DNA of 64,000 nucleotides from Albibacterium bauzanense. Its GTDB lineage: Bacteria; Bacteroidota; Bacteroidia; Sphingobacteriales; Sphingobacteriaceae. The notes under the pieces were generated by a model that saw only the letters and a list, made by a program, of their open reading frames with translations, had not been told where the DNA came from and searched no databases. The stretch covers positions 434,001-498,000 of the forward strand of contig NZ_SMGO01000003.1 in NCBI RefSeq assembly GCF_004339765.1, read 5' to 3'. Shown here piece after piece: positions 18,383-28,205 of the stretch. The first letter of the stretch is position 1; every line of letters starts with the position of its first letter. The position numbers and the translations under genes were made by a program.

Positions 18383-21300
18383 CAGTTATTTGATTTTTAT
18401 TTTTAGACCTGTTTTCCTTTCTAAGGGCCGATTCTCTCCACCAACATTGGAATACCGGCACTACAAACATGGTCATGGATTGAATTAACATCCCTCCAAA
18501 AGTTGGGATCGCCATCGGCACCATAATTTCCGCTCCTTTGCCCGTTGAGGTCAATACAGGCAACAGGGCTATCAAGGCAGTCGCAGTGGTCATCGCAGCA
18601 GGCCTCACGCGCTTTAACCCCGCATAGATAACAGCCTCCCTGATCTCGTCTTTTGTTCTTGGGTTGCGGGCAACAAACGTATCATGTATATATGTACCCA
18701 TTAGTACGCCGTCACTTGTAGCCAACCCAAAGAGGGCTATAAAGCCTACCCAAACGGCTATACTGAGGTTAATGCTGTGCATCTGGAACAAGTCCCTCAT
18801 ATTCGTCCCACCCACAGAGAAGTCCATGAACCATGGCTGTCCGTAGAGCCATAATAAAATAAACCCTCCAGCAAGTGCCACAAATACGCCAGAGAAATGG
18901 ATTAAAGAAGCAGTAATCGTCCGGAATTGGAAATATAGGATGAGCAAAATGGCCAATAAGCTCATCGGTACAATCAGCAGCAAGCGTTTTGCTGCGCGTT
19001 CTTGCTGTTCATAATTACCAGCAAAAACGTATGTTACACCGTCTGGTAAAGTCAGTTCCCCCGAAGCTATTTTTTCCTGTAATATGTTATCAGCTTCACG
19101 CACGACCTCTACCTCGGCCTTGCCACTTATTTTATCAAATATCACGTAGCCTAATAAGAACGTGTTTTCACTTTGAATCATTTGCGCCCCTTTGGCGTAT
19201 TCAATGTCGACCACATCACCCAAAGGTATTTGTACACCTGTCGCCGTAGGGATGATTATTTTTCGTAAGGCGTCAGGGTCATCCCTTAATTCGCGCGGAT
19301 AGCGTAGGCGTACGGGGAACCGTTCTCTACCTTCTACCGTATTGGTCAATGACATCCCGCCAATTCCCGCACTGATCACTTCTTGGAGTTCTGCTACGGT
19401 AATTCCATACCTCGCCATTTTATCCCTGTTCAAATGCAATTCAATATAGGGTGCGCCTACTGCACGGTCGTAAAAAACCGTAGACGGCATAATCGAGGGA
19501 ATATCTTTCAAGGCAGTTTCCAATGCTTTTCCTCCAGCTTCTATCGATTCAAGGTCAGGCCCGGATACCTTTAAGCCCATAGGGGCCCTCATACCTGTGG
19601 ACAGCATGACCATTCTTGCTTCAATAGGTTGCAGTTTTGGTGCGGAAGTTAGTCCCGGCAAATGGGAAACATTGACAATTTCCTGCCAAATATCGTCCGC
19701 TGTTTTGATTTCGGAACGCCATTGACGAAAGAACTTACCGCCTTTGTCAGTTATCAGACTATCTCGTGGAACTTGTCTGAATCCCTGATCTAGATGGTAG
19801 GTATCTCCGTTGATCAGTTCAAAATGTCCGTCTTTGTTTGTTTTGAAACGCTCCCTATGACCATTCTCGTCTAAAATATACTCAGGTATATAATTGATTG
19901 TATTTTCAAACATTTGGGTAGGTGCCGGGTCTAGGGCAGAGTTTACGCGTCCCCATTTACCTACGATGAGCTCAACCTCCGGAATGTTCTGGATGCGTTT
20001 GTCCAATGTCCGGATGAATTGTAGGTTTTGTTCAATACCGGTATGTGGCATACTTGTCGGCATCAGCAAGAAAGAACCTTCATTTAAACTGGGCATAAAC
20101 TCTTCGCCAATACCCGGAAATGTTTCGGTTGATTTCTGCCAAAAAGCTGTTTCCTTGAACGACTTCCATCCGATAGTCTCAAAGCCCTTGGCTACAAATC
20201 CGAAGCTTCTTTCCGTACCCATCCAAGCCAACAATCCGAATACCAGGGTTATGATAGGTATGGACATAAACTTCCATCGATGGGAAAGCGACCAGCGCAA
20301 AACCTGCTCGTAATAGATCACCAGTGCCCACAACATCCCTAGGATGGCTCCAATTGCCAAAAACACAAATACAAAGTTAAGCGTCGTACTGGCTTGCGTA
20401 CCCAGCGGCAGCCATTCCACCGTCAGGTAATACATGGCCACAAAAAGCGTAATTGCTACATTGATATAGTTGGCAAATTTCTCTCCTTTCCAATTCGGTG
20501 TAAACAGATTATTTATTCCGATCAGGGTCAAAGCAAAGGCTATAAAAACGCCCGAGTATATCCAAAGTCCAATACCTGCTGCCACTAAGAAATAGTTGGC
20601 AAACTGGCGCAGCTTCTTACCGTTCAATCGAATCGAATAAACGTAGTAGGCCAGTGTTGGCAATACGATGATTCCTAAGAGAAAAGCTGAAGTTAATGCA
20701 AAAGTCTTGGTATACGCCAGTGGTTTGAACAGCTTACCTTCTTGGGCTTCCATCATAAAGACAGGCAAAAAGCTGATGATGGTGGTGAGCATAGCTGTAG
20801 AGAGTGCGCCCGAAACCTCCGATACGGCTCTAGAAATTAAGTTTACGAAGGCCTTTCCACGGCTTTCAACACCCCGGGCCCTTTCTTCATCCATATAGCG
20901 CAAAATGCTTTCTATAAATACGATCCCGACATCCACCATGACACCGATTGCGATTGCGATACCTGAAAGGGCAACGATATTTGCCTCAACACCCATCTGC
21001 CGCATAATGATAAATGTGGCTAACACCCCGATTGGTAGGATACTCGATATCAGTATCGATGCGCGCAGATTAATTACCAATACGATCACCACAATTATAC
21101 AGATCAGGATTTCGTGCGAGAGCGCATTTTCCAACGTTCCGATCGTTTCCTGAATCAATCCCGACCGGTCATAGAAGGGAACTACTGTCACCTTGGAAAT
21201 GGTTCCGTCCGCTAATGTCTTTTGAGGAAGACCGGCTTCCATTTGCTTGATTGTAGCCTTCACATTATTGATAACCTCCATCGGGTTTGCTCCGTACCGA

Positions 21301-22223
21301 GCTACCACAACACCACCTACCGCCTCGACACCTTCTTTATCCAAGCCTCCACGTCTTGTGGCAGGCCCTAGGTTTACAAATCCTACATCTTTTATTTTGA
21401 CAGGCACATTGCTCCGTACGGTTACCACCGCATCTTCCAGATCTTGGACGTTCTTAATATAGCCAAGTCCGCGCACCAGGTATTCTGCCTTATTTATTTC
21501 GATTGTTTCAGCACCGATATCGAGGTTGCTATTTTGAATGGCCGACATGATATCCATTACGGTCACATTATAGGCACGCATAGCGTCGGGATTGATATCC
21601 ACCTGGTATTCTTTAACAAACCCGCCAATGGAAGCTACCTCCGCAACTCCTTCTGAAGCTGCTAAGTTATACTTAGCGTAAAAATCCTGTACTGTACGTA
21701 ATTCATCGGGATCCCAACCACCGGTCGGTTCACCGGTTTCTGGATTGCGTCCTTCTAAGGTATACCAATAAACTTGACCTAATGCCGTCGCATCTGGACC
21801 CAATGCAGGGATAACTCCTGTCGGTAGGGTGCCCGCAGGTAATGAATTGAGCTTTTCTAATATTCTGGAGCGGCTCCAATAAAATTCGACATCTTCCTCG
21901 AAAATTATATAGAGAAACGACATGCCGAACATGGAACTGCTTCGGATTGTTTTTACCCCCGGAATTCCCAAAAGGGATGTAGTTAGGGGATAGGTGATTT
22001 GTTCCTGGATATCTTTGGGAGATCTCCCCATCCATTCTGTCGCTACAATCTGCTGGTTATCACCAACGTCGGGAATAGCGTCCACCGGAACAGGATCACT
22101 TGGCAACAGGTTTTGATGCCAATTAAAGGGTGCTGAAATTAGCCCCCAGGTGATTACTACAATCAATAGTAGAATGGTAATCAATCTATTATTGAGAAAG
22201 TATTTGATAATATTATTAAGCAT
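18369..22223 (-). CDS. cusA: CusA-type Cu/Ag RND efflux pump
   Basis: A 1284-residue inner-membrane RND pump, longer than E. coli CusA because of an extended periplasmic loop and extra membrane-region sequence (about 530-690). The TM4 motif AIAIGVMVDVGIVFIES belongs to the Cu/Ag (HME4) group and not the CzcA group. A Met-rich cleft segment ARMVMLSTGMRAPMG lies at the position of the copper-binding Met cluster. It uses the proton gradient to move Cu(I)/Ag(I) through the adaptor and TolC partner. It is followed with overlap by the TolC gene and preceded by two DUF3347 genes. Confidence 0.94.
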   Translation of the reverse strand: MLNNIIKYFLNNRLITILLLIVVITWGLISAPFNWHQNLLPSDPVPVDAIPDVGDNQQIVATEWMGRSPKDIQEQITYPLTTSLLGIPGVKTIRSSSMFGMSFLYIIFEEDVEFYWSRSRILEKLNSLPAGTLPTGVIPALGPDATALGQVYWYTLEGRNPETGEPTGGWDPDELRTVQDFYAKYNLAASEGVAEVASIGGFVKEYQVDINPDAMRAYNVTVMDIMSAIQNSNLDIGAETIEINKAEYLVRGLGYIKNVQDLEDAVVTVRSNVPVKIKDVGFVNLGPATRRGGLDKEGVEAVGGVVVARYGANPMEVINNVKATIKQMEAGLPQKTLADGTISKVTVVPFYDRSGLIQETIGTLENALSHEILICIIVVIVLVINLRASILISSILPIGVLATFIIMRQMGVEANIVALSGIAIAIGVMVDVGIVFIESILRYMDEERARGVESRGKAFVNLISRAVSEVSGALSTAMLTTIISFLPVFMMEAQEGKLFKPLAYTKTFALTSAFLLGIIVLPTLAYYVYSIRLNGKKLRQFANYFLVAAGIGLWIYSGVFIAFALTLIGINNLFTPNWKGEKFANYINVAITLFVAMYYLTVEWLPLGTQASTTLNFVFVFLAIGAILGMLWALVIYYEQVLRWSLSHRWKFMSIPIITLVFGLLAWMGTERSFGFVAKGFETIGWKSFKETAFWQKSTETFPGIGEEFMPSLNEGSFLLMPTSMPHTGIEQNLQFIRTLDKRIQNIPEVELIVGKWGRVNSALDPAPTQMFENTINYIPEYILDENGHRERFKTNKDGHFELINGDTYHLDQGFRQVPRDSLITDKGGKFFRQWRSEIKTADDIWQEIVNVSHLPGLTSAPKLQPIEARMVMLSTGMRAPMGLKVSGPDLESIEAGGKALETALKDIPSIMPSTVFYDRAVGAPYIELHLNRDKMARYGITVAELQEVISAGIGGMSLTNTVEGRERFPVRLRYPRELRDDPDALRKIIIPTATGVQIPLGDVVDIEYAKGAQMIQSENTFLLGYVIFDKISGKAEVEVVREADNILQEKIASGELTLPDGVTYVFAGNYEQQERAAKRLLLIVPMSLLAILLILYFQFRTITASLIHFSGVFVALAGGFILLWLYGQPWFMDFSVGGTNMRDLFQMHSINLSIAVWVGFIALFGLATSDGVLMGTYIHDTFVARNPRTKDEIREAVIYAGLKRVRPAAMTTATALIALLPVLTSTGKGAEIMVPMAIPTFGGMLIQSMTMFVVPVFQCWWRESALRKENRSKNKNQITDENE

Positions 22224-22253
22224 ACATATACAGTTTTGACATGTTTATTTTAA

Positions 22254-22287
22254 CATACAGGTTCAACAATGAAGTGGAACCTGTATG
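22254..22287 (-). other. Stem-loop between DUF3347 gene and cusA
   Basis: CATACAGGTTC (22254-22264) pairs with GAACCTGTATG (22277-22287), an 11-base perfect stem around a 12-base loop. No T-run follows on the minus strand, so it may be a processing or mRNA-stability element or a weak attenuator between the DUF3347 gene and cusA, and not a true terminator. Confidence 0.5.
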
Positions 22288-22303
22288 CTAAAAACCGTTG
22301 ACC

Positions 22304-22888
22304 TTACATTAACTCTTCTTGAACTTCGCCACAGGTAAGCATTCCTTCGCCGTAGTACGGATTCTTGATTTCTTTGCTATCGCTCAACCAGTAAGCGCCT
22401 TTATTGTCGTCATACATCGAGCAAAAAACCTTATATAAAGGCTTTTCTGTGCCAAACGTCTTTGCGATATCGTAAAAGTCTTTGCTTAGTGTCACCAAGT
22501 GTTCACGCTGGTGAGCAATATTGCCCACGTTGTCTGAGATATGTTCAGCATGTTCTTGGATATCGGCAGCAATATCCTCGTATGTGGTTTTGTCTTCCGC
22601 ACTAAATCCATCTGATTTGACTTTAGGCAGAGCCTCTAACATGCCGTTGGCGGCATTGGCTGCTTCTTTATCATTATCTGATGATAAGGCAAATGTTAAG
22701 TGCTCGTAGTGCGCATACAATTCGGAAAAATTACCCTGTTCAGTGCTCGTCGCATCATTGGCAACAGGCGCCGTTTGACTCGCATGATCTGAATGCTCTG
22801 CGCTTTCAGATTTTTTTTCTGCATTTCCGCCGCAAGCTGTTAAAGCCAATACTGAGGAGGCAATTAAGCCTAAAAATAAATGTTTCAT
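22304..22888 (-). CDS. DUF3347 lipoprotein, Cus-associated
   Basis: The 194-residue protein has a lipobox LTAC at Cys19 and a His-rich linker. A DUF3347 domain (about 50-190) follows, mainly helical, ending in the conserved FCSMYDDNKGAYWLSDSKEI and the MLTCGEV segment. In Bacteroidota this domain occurs alone or fused to CusB adaptors, and its Cys/Met residues suggest periplasmic copper handling. It is the gene directly before cusA (80 bases). The paralogue at 22947-23486 has the same end motif. The exact role is not established. Confidence 0.85.
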   Translation of the reverse strand: MKHLFLGLIASSVLALTACGGNAEKKSESAEHSDHASQTAPVANDATSTEQGNFSELYAHYEHLTFALSSDNDKEAANAANGMLEALPKVKSDGFSAEDKTTYEDIAADIQEHAEHISDNVGNIAHQREHLVTLSKDFYDIAKTFGTEKPLYKVFCSMYDDNKGAYWLSDSKEIKNPYYGEGMLTCGEVQEELM

Positions 22889-22946
22889 TGTCGTGATTTT
22901 TGTTAATTGTTAAAACTGCTTTATGTAATTTGTATATGTTGCTTTA

Positions 22947-23486
22947 TTATTTACTGTTGTTAATCGTTTCTGTGACACTTCCGCACGTCAGCATCGTGTT
23001 GCCGTAATAAGGGTTCTTGGTTGCTGATTCTTTACTTAGCCAGTTTGCGCCTTTTCCTTTGTCGAACATCGGACAATGTTGGTAAAATACTGGTACAGCT
23101 TGATTTGATCCCTTCGCCAATTCGTACATTCTTTTAGAAAGTAAGGCAAAGGCTTGTCTTTGTTGCGAAACGTTTTTGGATTTGGAAATTGCTCCTGCGC
23201 TAATAGTTAGGTCATTCGTAACCTTCATCCATGCATTATGTTCTTCTGAGGAAAGCTTGCCTATATCCACGGCTTTAATCGCTATGACCATACTTGTCGC
23301 TTTCGTAGCCGCCATACTGGCATCGCTGCTTACAAAAGCATCTTTAATGGAAAAATAATTATTGAAAACAGCTGTAAATTGAGGTGTGTTTTGAGTCGTT
23401 TCATTTGCAGAGTTGACTTGGGCAAAACCGTTTATATATGACAGTAATACAGTGATTACCATCAATATTTTTGATATTGATTTCAT
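22947..23486 (-). CDS. DUF3347 secreted protein (second copy)
   Basis: The 179-residue protein has a cleavable signal (about 1-22, ending INGFAQ) and one DUF3347 domain. It shares with the next gene the block (F/Y)xxCPMFDKGKGANWLSKES and NPYYGNTMLTCGSV. Unlike the neighbour it has no lipobox, so it would be soluble in the periplasm. The two copies lie 58 bases apart and look like a tandem duplication that has diverged into soluble and membrane-anchored forms. Copper binding through the CPM and MLTCG residues is inferred. Confidence 0.85.
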   Translation of the reverse strand: MKSISKILMVITVLLSYINGFAQVNSANETTQNTPQFTAVFNNYFSIKDAFVSSDASMAATKATSMVIAIKAVDIGKLSSEEHNAWMKVTNDLTISAGAISKSKNVSQQRQAFALLSKRMYELAKGSNQAVPVFYQHCPMFDKGKGANWLSKESATKNPYYGNTMLTCGSVTETINNSK

Positions 23487-23572
23487 TCGTTGTTAAAAAA
23501 AATAATAAATAGGGGATTTCCGAAAACTGGTTTAGCTTTCGACAAGACGCACTTTTGGCTAGTCAGCCAATT

Positions 23573-23950
23573 TTAAGCTATTTTAGGCGGTTGCCAGATG
23601 GAATGAAACCCTGAAGAATAATAGGGTTGATTGTGTAATTGGAATGATCTTTCGCACTCAAAAAGAAAGGCTTTTTGAGAATCTTTCGTATCGTGCATCC
23701 AAAATGTAGGAAAAGAACTGTGACACGATTTCTGGCCGCAATTTCCCGAACAGTCAGTACTTGCATCTTCTTTGCAACAATCTTTTTCGCAAGAACCTTC
23801 AGCATGATGGCCATCTGAAGAATCACTGGAACAAGATTTTTCTTTTTTGACGACTTCGGTGGTATGAGATGAGCACGCGGAGGCTTCTGCTGGAATTAGA
23901 AAAAATCCCAGTAAACATAAACTTAAGAATATCTTTAGCATTTTAGACAT
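23573..23950 (-). CDS. Small Cys-rich secreted protein, first gene of the copper cluster
   Basis: The 125-residue protein has a secretion signal (about 1-26) and then a Cys/His/Asp-rich core with C-S-C, EGSCEKDCCKED, CSGNCGQKSCHS segments, about 12 Cys in total. It ends in HSIWQPPKIA, nearly the same as the protein at 6446-6766, although the rest differs. It is a likely periplasmic soft-metal binder and the first gene of the cluster. A second Met at 23941 is a possible alternative start. No characterised homologue is known to me. Confidence 0.65.
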   Translation of the reverse strand: MSKMLKIFLSLCLLGFFLIPAEASACSSHTTEVVKKEKSCSSDSSDGHHAEGSCEKDCCKEDASTDCSGNCGQKSCHSSFPTFWMHDTKDSQKAFLFECERSFQLHNQPYYSSGFHSIWQPPKIA

Positions 23951-23981
23951 ATATCCCAGTTATGACAACCTCATCTCGGCG

Positions 23982-23989
23982 CAAATTTA
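23982..23989 (-). promoter_or_regulatory. Candidate -7 element before the copper cluster
   Basis: TAAATTTG on the minus strand matches TAnnTTTG, 31 bases before the start of the first cluster gene. A good -33 TTG at the expected spacing is not seen, so activation by a regulator may be needed. Confidence 0.3.
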
Positions 23990-24097
23990 TACTATTTTTT
24001 GTAAACGTTACTATCTTTTATAGGAAAAGTAAAAGTGGGCACAACAATCATACTATTATCCCGTCACTGATTGGTTTTCTAACGAACTTTCGATATG

Positions 24098-24334
24098 CTA
24101 GGAATTGATAGTCTCTATTTTAAAACCTGCCCGCTTCACTATGTCGATAACCTGTCGTTCAGTTGCTCCATCGGAAGTAACAGTTAGCACCTTATCCTTG
24201 CTGTCTGTATCCACTTTCCAATGAGAAATTTCATCAGTGTTGTCCAAATGAGGTTTTACAGATCCTATACAGCCGCCACAATTGATGTTGGTCTTGAATT
24301 TAAGTTCTTTATTTTCCATTTTTTTAAACTTCAT
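24098..24334 (-). CDS. HMA-domain copper chaperone (CopZ-like)
   Basis: A 78-residue cytoplasmic protein (73 from the second ATG at 24319) with a single HMA fold. The metal loop is NCGGC, a CxxC variant, followed by helix and strand pattern ending in KRAGFKIETI. It would carry Cu(I) to a CopA-type ATPase or scavenge it. It lies just downstream of the broken copA, so it may have outlived its partner or serve the CPH-type ATPase and the regulator. Confidence 0.85.
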   Translation of the reverse strand: MKFKKMENKELKFKTNINCGGCIGSVKPHLDNTDEISHWKVDTDSKDKVLTVTSDGATERQVIDIVKRAGFKIETINS

Positions 24335-24370
24335 ATATTATTTGATCATGTAAATTTCAGGATTACTTCG

Positions 24371-26704
24371 TTATGTATTGTTATGTAATTTCTTGTTTGA
24401 TTTGCGAGATTTACTGATTTGCTTTTTCAATTTCAACCGCAGACTGTTACTTACCACGCTCACACTGCTCAGTAGTTACGGTTTGTTTTGACAAACGGAT
24501 TGCCTGGGGTATTTTTGTAAGGTCTGATGAAATGATCGTCATTTTTGCAACGTCCATAGCAATATCACTTCCTTTACCCATCGCAATACTAACGTCCGCG
24601 GTAGCAAGGGCTGTACTGTCATTGATACCATCGCCAACCATCGCTACCACTTTGCCTTTCTGTTGCAGCTCTTTGACAAAGTCGGCTTTGTGCTGTGGCA
24701 ATACTTCCGCTTTGTAATGCTTGATGCCCGTTTGTTGTGCAATAGCTTTGGCTGTTGCTTCATTATCTCCGGTCAGCATATATAAGTCAATGCCCATATC
24801 TTGCATTTCTTTGATAGCCGCTACCGATGTTTCTTTGATTTTATCGGAAATAGCTACTACCGAAAGAGCCTGTCTGCTATTTGAAAACCAGATAACAGTT
24901 TTAGATCGTTTTCCCCATTCATCAGCCTGTTGTTGCAATTGCTCTGCAATACTGATGTTATTTTCAGCTAATAATTTTTTATTCCCTACAAAAAAGGTTT
25001 CATTATCGTAATCTGCTTTTGCGCCTTTACCCGTGATACTGTCAAAATTTGATAATGCAGTAGTAGCAACTCCATCCAGATGTTTAACAACGGCTTCCGC
25101 CAATGGATGTTCCGATTGCTTTTCGATGCTTAATAAAATGTCTTTCGAGGTATCGTCATTGTTCATCCATTGGATGCCTGTTACCTCTGGTCTTCTTTCG
25201 GTAATGGTTCCTGTTTTGTCCAAAACGATAGCGTTTACTTTTTTAGCCAATTCCAGACTCTCTGCATCTTTAATCAAAATACCGTTTTCGGCGCCTTTAC
25301 CAACGCCCACCATAATAGCGGTCGGTGTTGCTAAACCTAAAGCACAAGGACAAGCTATAACCAATACTGTAACGGCTGCCAATAATCCGTGTACTAGGCC
25401 GCTATCACCACCCAAAACCCACCACAATACAAATGTTAAGATTGCAATACAGATTACTATGGGAACGAAAATACTTGCAATTTTATCTACCAATTTTTGA
25501 ACGGGTGCTTTGCTTCCCTGTGCATCCTGTACCATTTTGATGATTTGGGCAAGCATTGTTTTATTACCCACTTTAACCGCGTTGAACTGGAAACTGCCTT
25601 TTTGGTTGATTGTACCTGCAAATACCTTTTCATTTTCATTTTTCAATACGGGAACAGGCTCGCCGCTCAACATACTTTCATCTACATACGAACTGCCCGA
25701 TACCACCATACCATCTACCGCAATTTTTTCGCCCGGCTTAACCAGAATTAGATCACCTACGTTCACTTCTTCGATGGCTTTTTGTGTTTCCGTACCGTCA
25801 GCTTCTATCACAATCACCGTCTTCGGCTGTAGGCTCATCAGTTTTTTAATTGCCGAAGATGTATTGCCTTTGGCTTTTTCTTCCAACAATTTACCTAACA
25901 GAATGAATGCAATAATGACGGCTGCCGCTTCAAAATACACGTGTGCTTCCAATCCTCGCTGAAGCCAAAACTCTGCAAACAACATATTAAAAACACTGAA
26001 CACATAGGCAATACCCGTACTCAATGCTACCAAGGTATCCATATTGGCAGAACGGTGTTTTGCCTGTTTCCAAGCGTTTACAAAGAAATCCCTTCCCAAC
26101 CATAATACAACAGGTGTAGAAAATGCCCACATAATCTCATTGCCATAAGACATATTCATAAAGAACATACCGATAATGACTACCGGCAGTGATAGTATTA
26201 CCGCCCAAATGGTTTTATTTTTAAGCTTTCTGAATCTTTCGGCGTGGATAGCTTCTAATGTTTCCGGCTGCTTGTTTTCGTCTTCAAGGAGTAAGTCATA
26301 GCCGCCGTCCTGTACCGCCTTTCTGATTTGCTCGGAATTGGTTATATTCGGAAGGAACTCCACGGTAAGGTTGCCTGTACCAAAGTTTACCGAAGCATCT
26401 AACACGCCCGGAACGTATTTTACCATACTTTCTGCACTGCCTGCACAAGATGCACAGGTCATACCCAATACAGGAAAGGTTTTCTTAACAGCAGTAACGC
26501 CATAACCCAAGTCTTTAATGACTTTACAGCTTCTCCTACTACCTCATTATCATTTACGGTAATAGCAGCCCTGCGATTGGTGAGTTCTACTTTGTGGGTT
26601 TCTACACCTTTAACCTGTGCCAGTCCCTTTTCAACGACTAATGCGCAGTGTTCGCTTTCTACATCTTCTAAAGGGAGGTAAACTATTTCTTCATTTGTTC
26701 CCAT
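24371..26704 (-). pseudogene. copA: copA, CPC-type copper ATPase, broken by a frameshift and an internal deletion
   Basis: The reading from ATG 26704 begins the usual Bacteroidota CopA N-terminus (VESEHCALVVEKG...) and loses frame near 26508, where one A is missing from AAAGAC. The next frame then gives LGYGV and the intact HMA motif GMTCASC, TGES-class SGEPVP, CPCALG, DKTGT and GDGIND. Near 24473 the sequence jumps from SKQTVTT to LLSSVSVVSNSLRLK in another frame, so the TM7 and early TM8 region, about 55 residues with the copper-coordinating YN and M, is gone. The frame in use there ends early at 24447. The main frame of 687 codons is therefore neither complete nor able to form the transport site. 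Confidence 0.85.
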
Positions 26705-26795
26705 ATTTCGATTGCTTTGTATTTTACATTGCAAAGGTGGCAACAATAAAGGGTACTTCTATTGTAAAGTTATGGGTTTGATTTGTAAGATTTGC

Positions 26796-27359
26796 TTAAA
26801 CCTTATCCAATGGCTTTCTTTTATCTTCGCGAATTTGTTTGAAATAGCTTGGTGTCAATCCAGTTACTTTTTTGAATTGATTACTCAGGTAGGCAACACT
26901 TGAATAGTTGAGACGGAAAGCGATTTCACTTAACGATAACTCATCATAGACCAACAATTCTTTTACTTTTTCAATTTTTTGGGCAATGAAATACTTTTCA
27001 ATAGTGGTACCCTCAACCTCCGAAAACAGGTTAGATAAGTAATTATAATCGTGATGCAATTGACTGCTTAACACATCTGAAAGGTTGGCTTTTGCATCAT
27101 TATTGTGATGATGCACCAAATCAATGATGATATTTTTTATTTGTTCAATGACGCGGCTTTTTTTGTCATCAATAAGTTCAAAACCCAATGCAATTAAGGC
27201 CTTTTCCAATTTAGTTTTATCGTCAACTGTAGGCTCTTCGTCTAATATAACTTCTCCCAGCCTGATACCTTTTAAATCTAAACTGAATTTAGCCAATTCA
27301 TTTTGCACCACCATAATACAGCGGTTACAAACCATATTTTTTATAAAGAGTGTCGTCAT
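26796..27359 (-). CDS. AraC-family regulator with N-terminal HMA-like metal-binding domain
   Basis: The 187-residue protein joins an HMA-like domain (residues 1 to about 65, metal loop MVCNRC) to an AraC-type DNA-binding domain (about 80-187, two helix-turn-helix motifs, ending LSNQFKKVTGLTPSYFKQIR). A metal bound at CNRC could directly control DNA binding, so it is a plausible copper sensor for the copA/HMA genes downstream (92 bases to copA). A shortened second copy lies at 32822-32953. The fused layout is found in Bacteroidota copper loci; which metal it senses is inferred. Confidence 0.85.
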   Translation of the reverse strand: MTTLFIKNMVCNRCIMVVQNELAKFSLDLKGIRLGEVILDEEPTVDDKTKLEKALIALGFELIDDKKSRVIEQIKNIIIDLVHHHNNDAKANLSDVLSSQLHHDYNYLSNLFSEVEGTTIEKYFIAQKIEKVKELLVYDELSLSEIAFRLNYSSVAYLSNQFKKVTGLTPSYFKQIREDKRKPLDKV

Positions 27360-27400
27360 GTTTTTTTGAATAGTGCTTTTATCAAAATACCAATATCACA

Positions 27401-27604
27401 TTAGCATTCAGTTCCGGATTGCATTGGCGGACATTTTAAAGTACCATAACTACAATACACACAGCAATCGCCTTGTAATGGATTTAATCTTATCTTACAG
27501 TTTTCACATTCATAAAAATATTGGCAAGCATCCGTCGGCATTGTTTCTTCTTTTTTGTGTCCGCATTTGGGGCAGGTAATAGTTGATTGTAATATGACTT
27601 CCAT
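27401..27604 (-). CDS. GDCCVxC-motif small protein
   Basis: A 67-residue Cys-rich protein with a zinc-ribbon-like CPKCGHKKE segment, CENCK, and the diagnostic GDCCVYCSYG. Proteins with this GDCCVxC signature are known (some as selenoproteins) and accompany mercury-uptake genes. Here all positions are Cys. It starts directly after merTP (one base between). It may bind Hg(II) or another soft metal in the cytoplasm; this is inference. Confidence 0.85.
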   Translation of the reverse strand: MEVILQSTITCPKCGHKKEETMPTDACQYFYECENCKIRLNPLQGDCCVYCSYGTLKCPPMQSGTEC

Positions 27605-27605
27605 T

Positions 27606-28205
27606 TTATTTCTCTTTTTTTGCGGTTACTGAATATCCTGTTTTGTTAATTGCTTTTTCAATTTCAGCTATGTTTGTTTTTGAGTTGTCAAATTCTACAA
27701 TTGCGTTTCGGCTATTGTATGAAACAGTTGATTTGAATATTCCTGACAGTTTATTTACTTCGTGATCAACGTATTCTTCGCAACTTGCACAAGTCATTCC
27801 GCTAATAGTAAATTCCGCTTTTTGAATATTATATTTGTCCACCAATATGATTTGCTTTTCTATCTTTGGATAAAAAATTCTCGAATAGAACGGAAAGGCA
27901 AGCATAACGATTGCAAATGTTGTAACAATTCCTAAAAACATTTTTGACCGGATGAATTTAGGTTTTTCTTCCGTCTCACAGTTGCAGTCAATTTGCTTTT
28001 GAGGTTTTAATTTTTGATACCAAGCAAAACTAAGCATCAAAATTGTTAGACCTATAAAGTAAAGCCTGAATGGTTCAAGCCAAGAAAAGGATGAAGCAAG
28101 TACACTTGTCCCTGCTATGAGAGCCAAAACAGGTGTAATACAACACAGTGAAGCTGCAATTGCCGTCAAAAGTCCCGCTCCAACTAGTTTATTGTCGGTT
28201 TTCAT
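27606..28205 (-). CDS. merTP: Mercuric ion transporter MerTP (MerT fused to MerP-like domain)
   Basis: The 199-residue protein has three membrane segments with the MerT motif LCCITPVLAL in the first, and a C-terminal HMA domain (about 128-199) with GMTCASC. Here the MerP function sits on the same chain. It would take up Hg(II) into the cytoplasm. Its start overlaps the arsR-type gene by four bases (ATGA), so translation is coupled. No merA mercuric reductase is seen anywhere in the window, which makes uptake alone puzzling. Confidence 0.92.
   Translation of the reverse strand: MKTDNKLVGAGLLTAIAASLCCITPVLALIAGTSVLASSFSWLEPFRLYFIGLTILMLSFAWYQKLKPQKQIDCNCETEEKPKFIRSKMFLGIVTTFAIVMLAFPFYSRIFYPKIEKQIILVDKYNIQKAEFTISGMTCASCEEYVDHEVNKLSGIFKSTVSYNSRNAIVEFDNSKTNIAEIEKAINKTGYSVTAKKEK

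Noticed and set aside
26490..26530. Programmed -1 frameshift in copA, as in E. coli where it makes a CopZ-like product
   Set aside because: AAAG allows single-tRNA slippage, but the upstream heptamer is a poor slippery site, the N-terminal part lacks a CxxC, and the second lesion near 24473 shows the gene is decaying.
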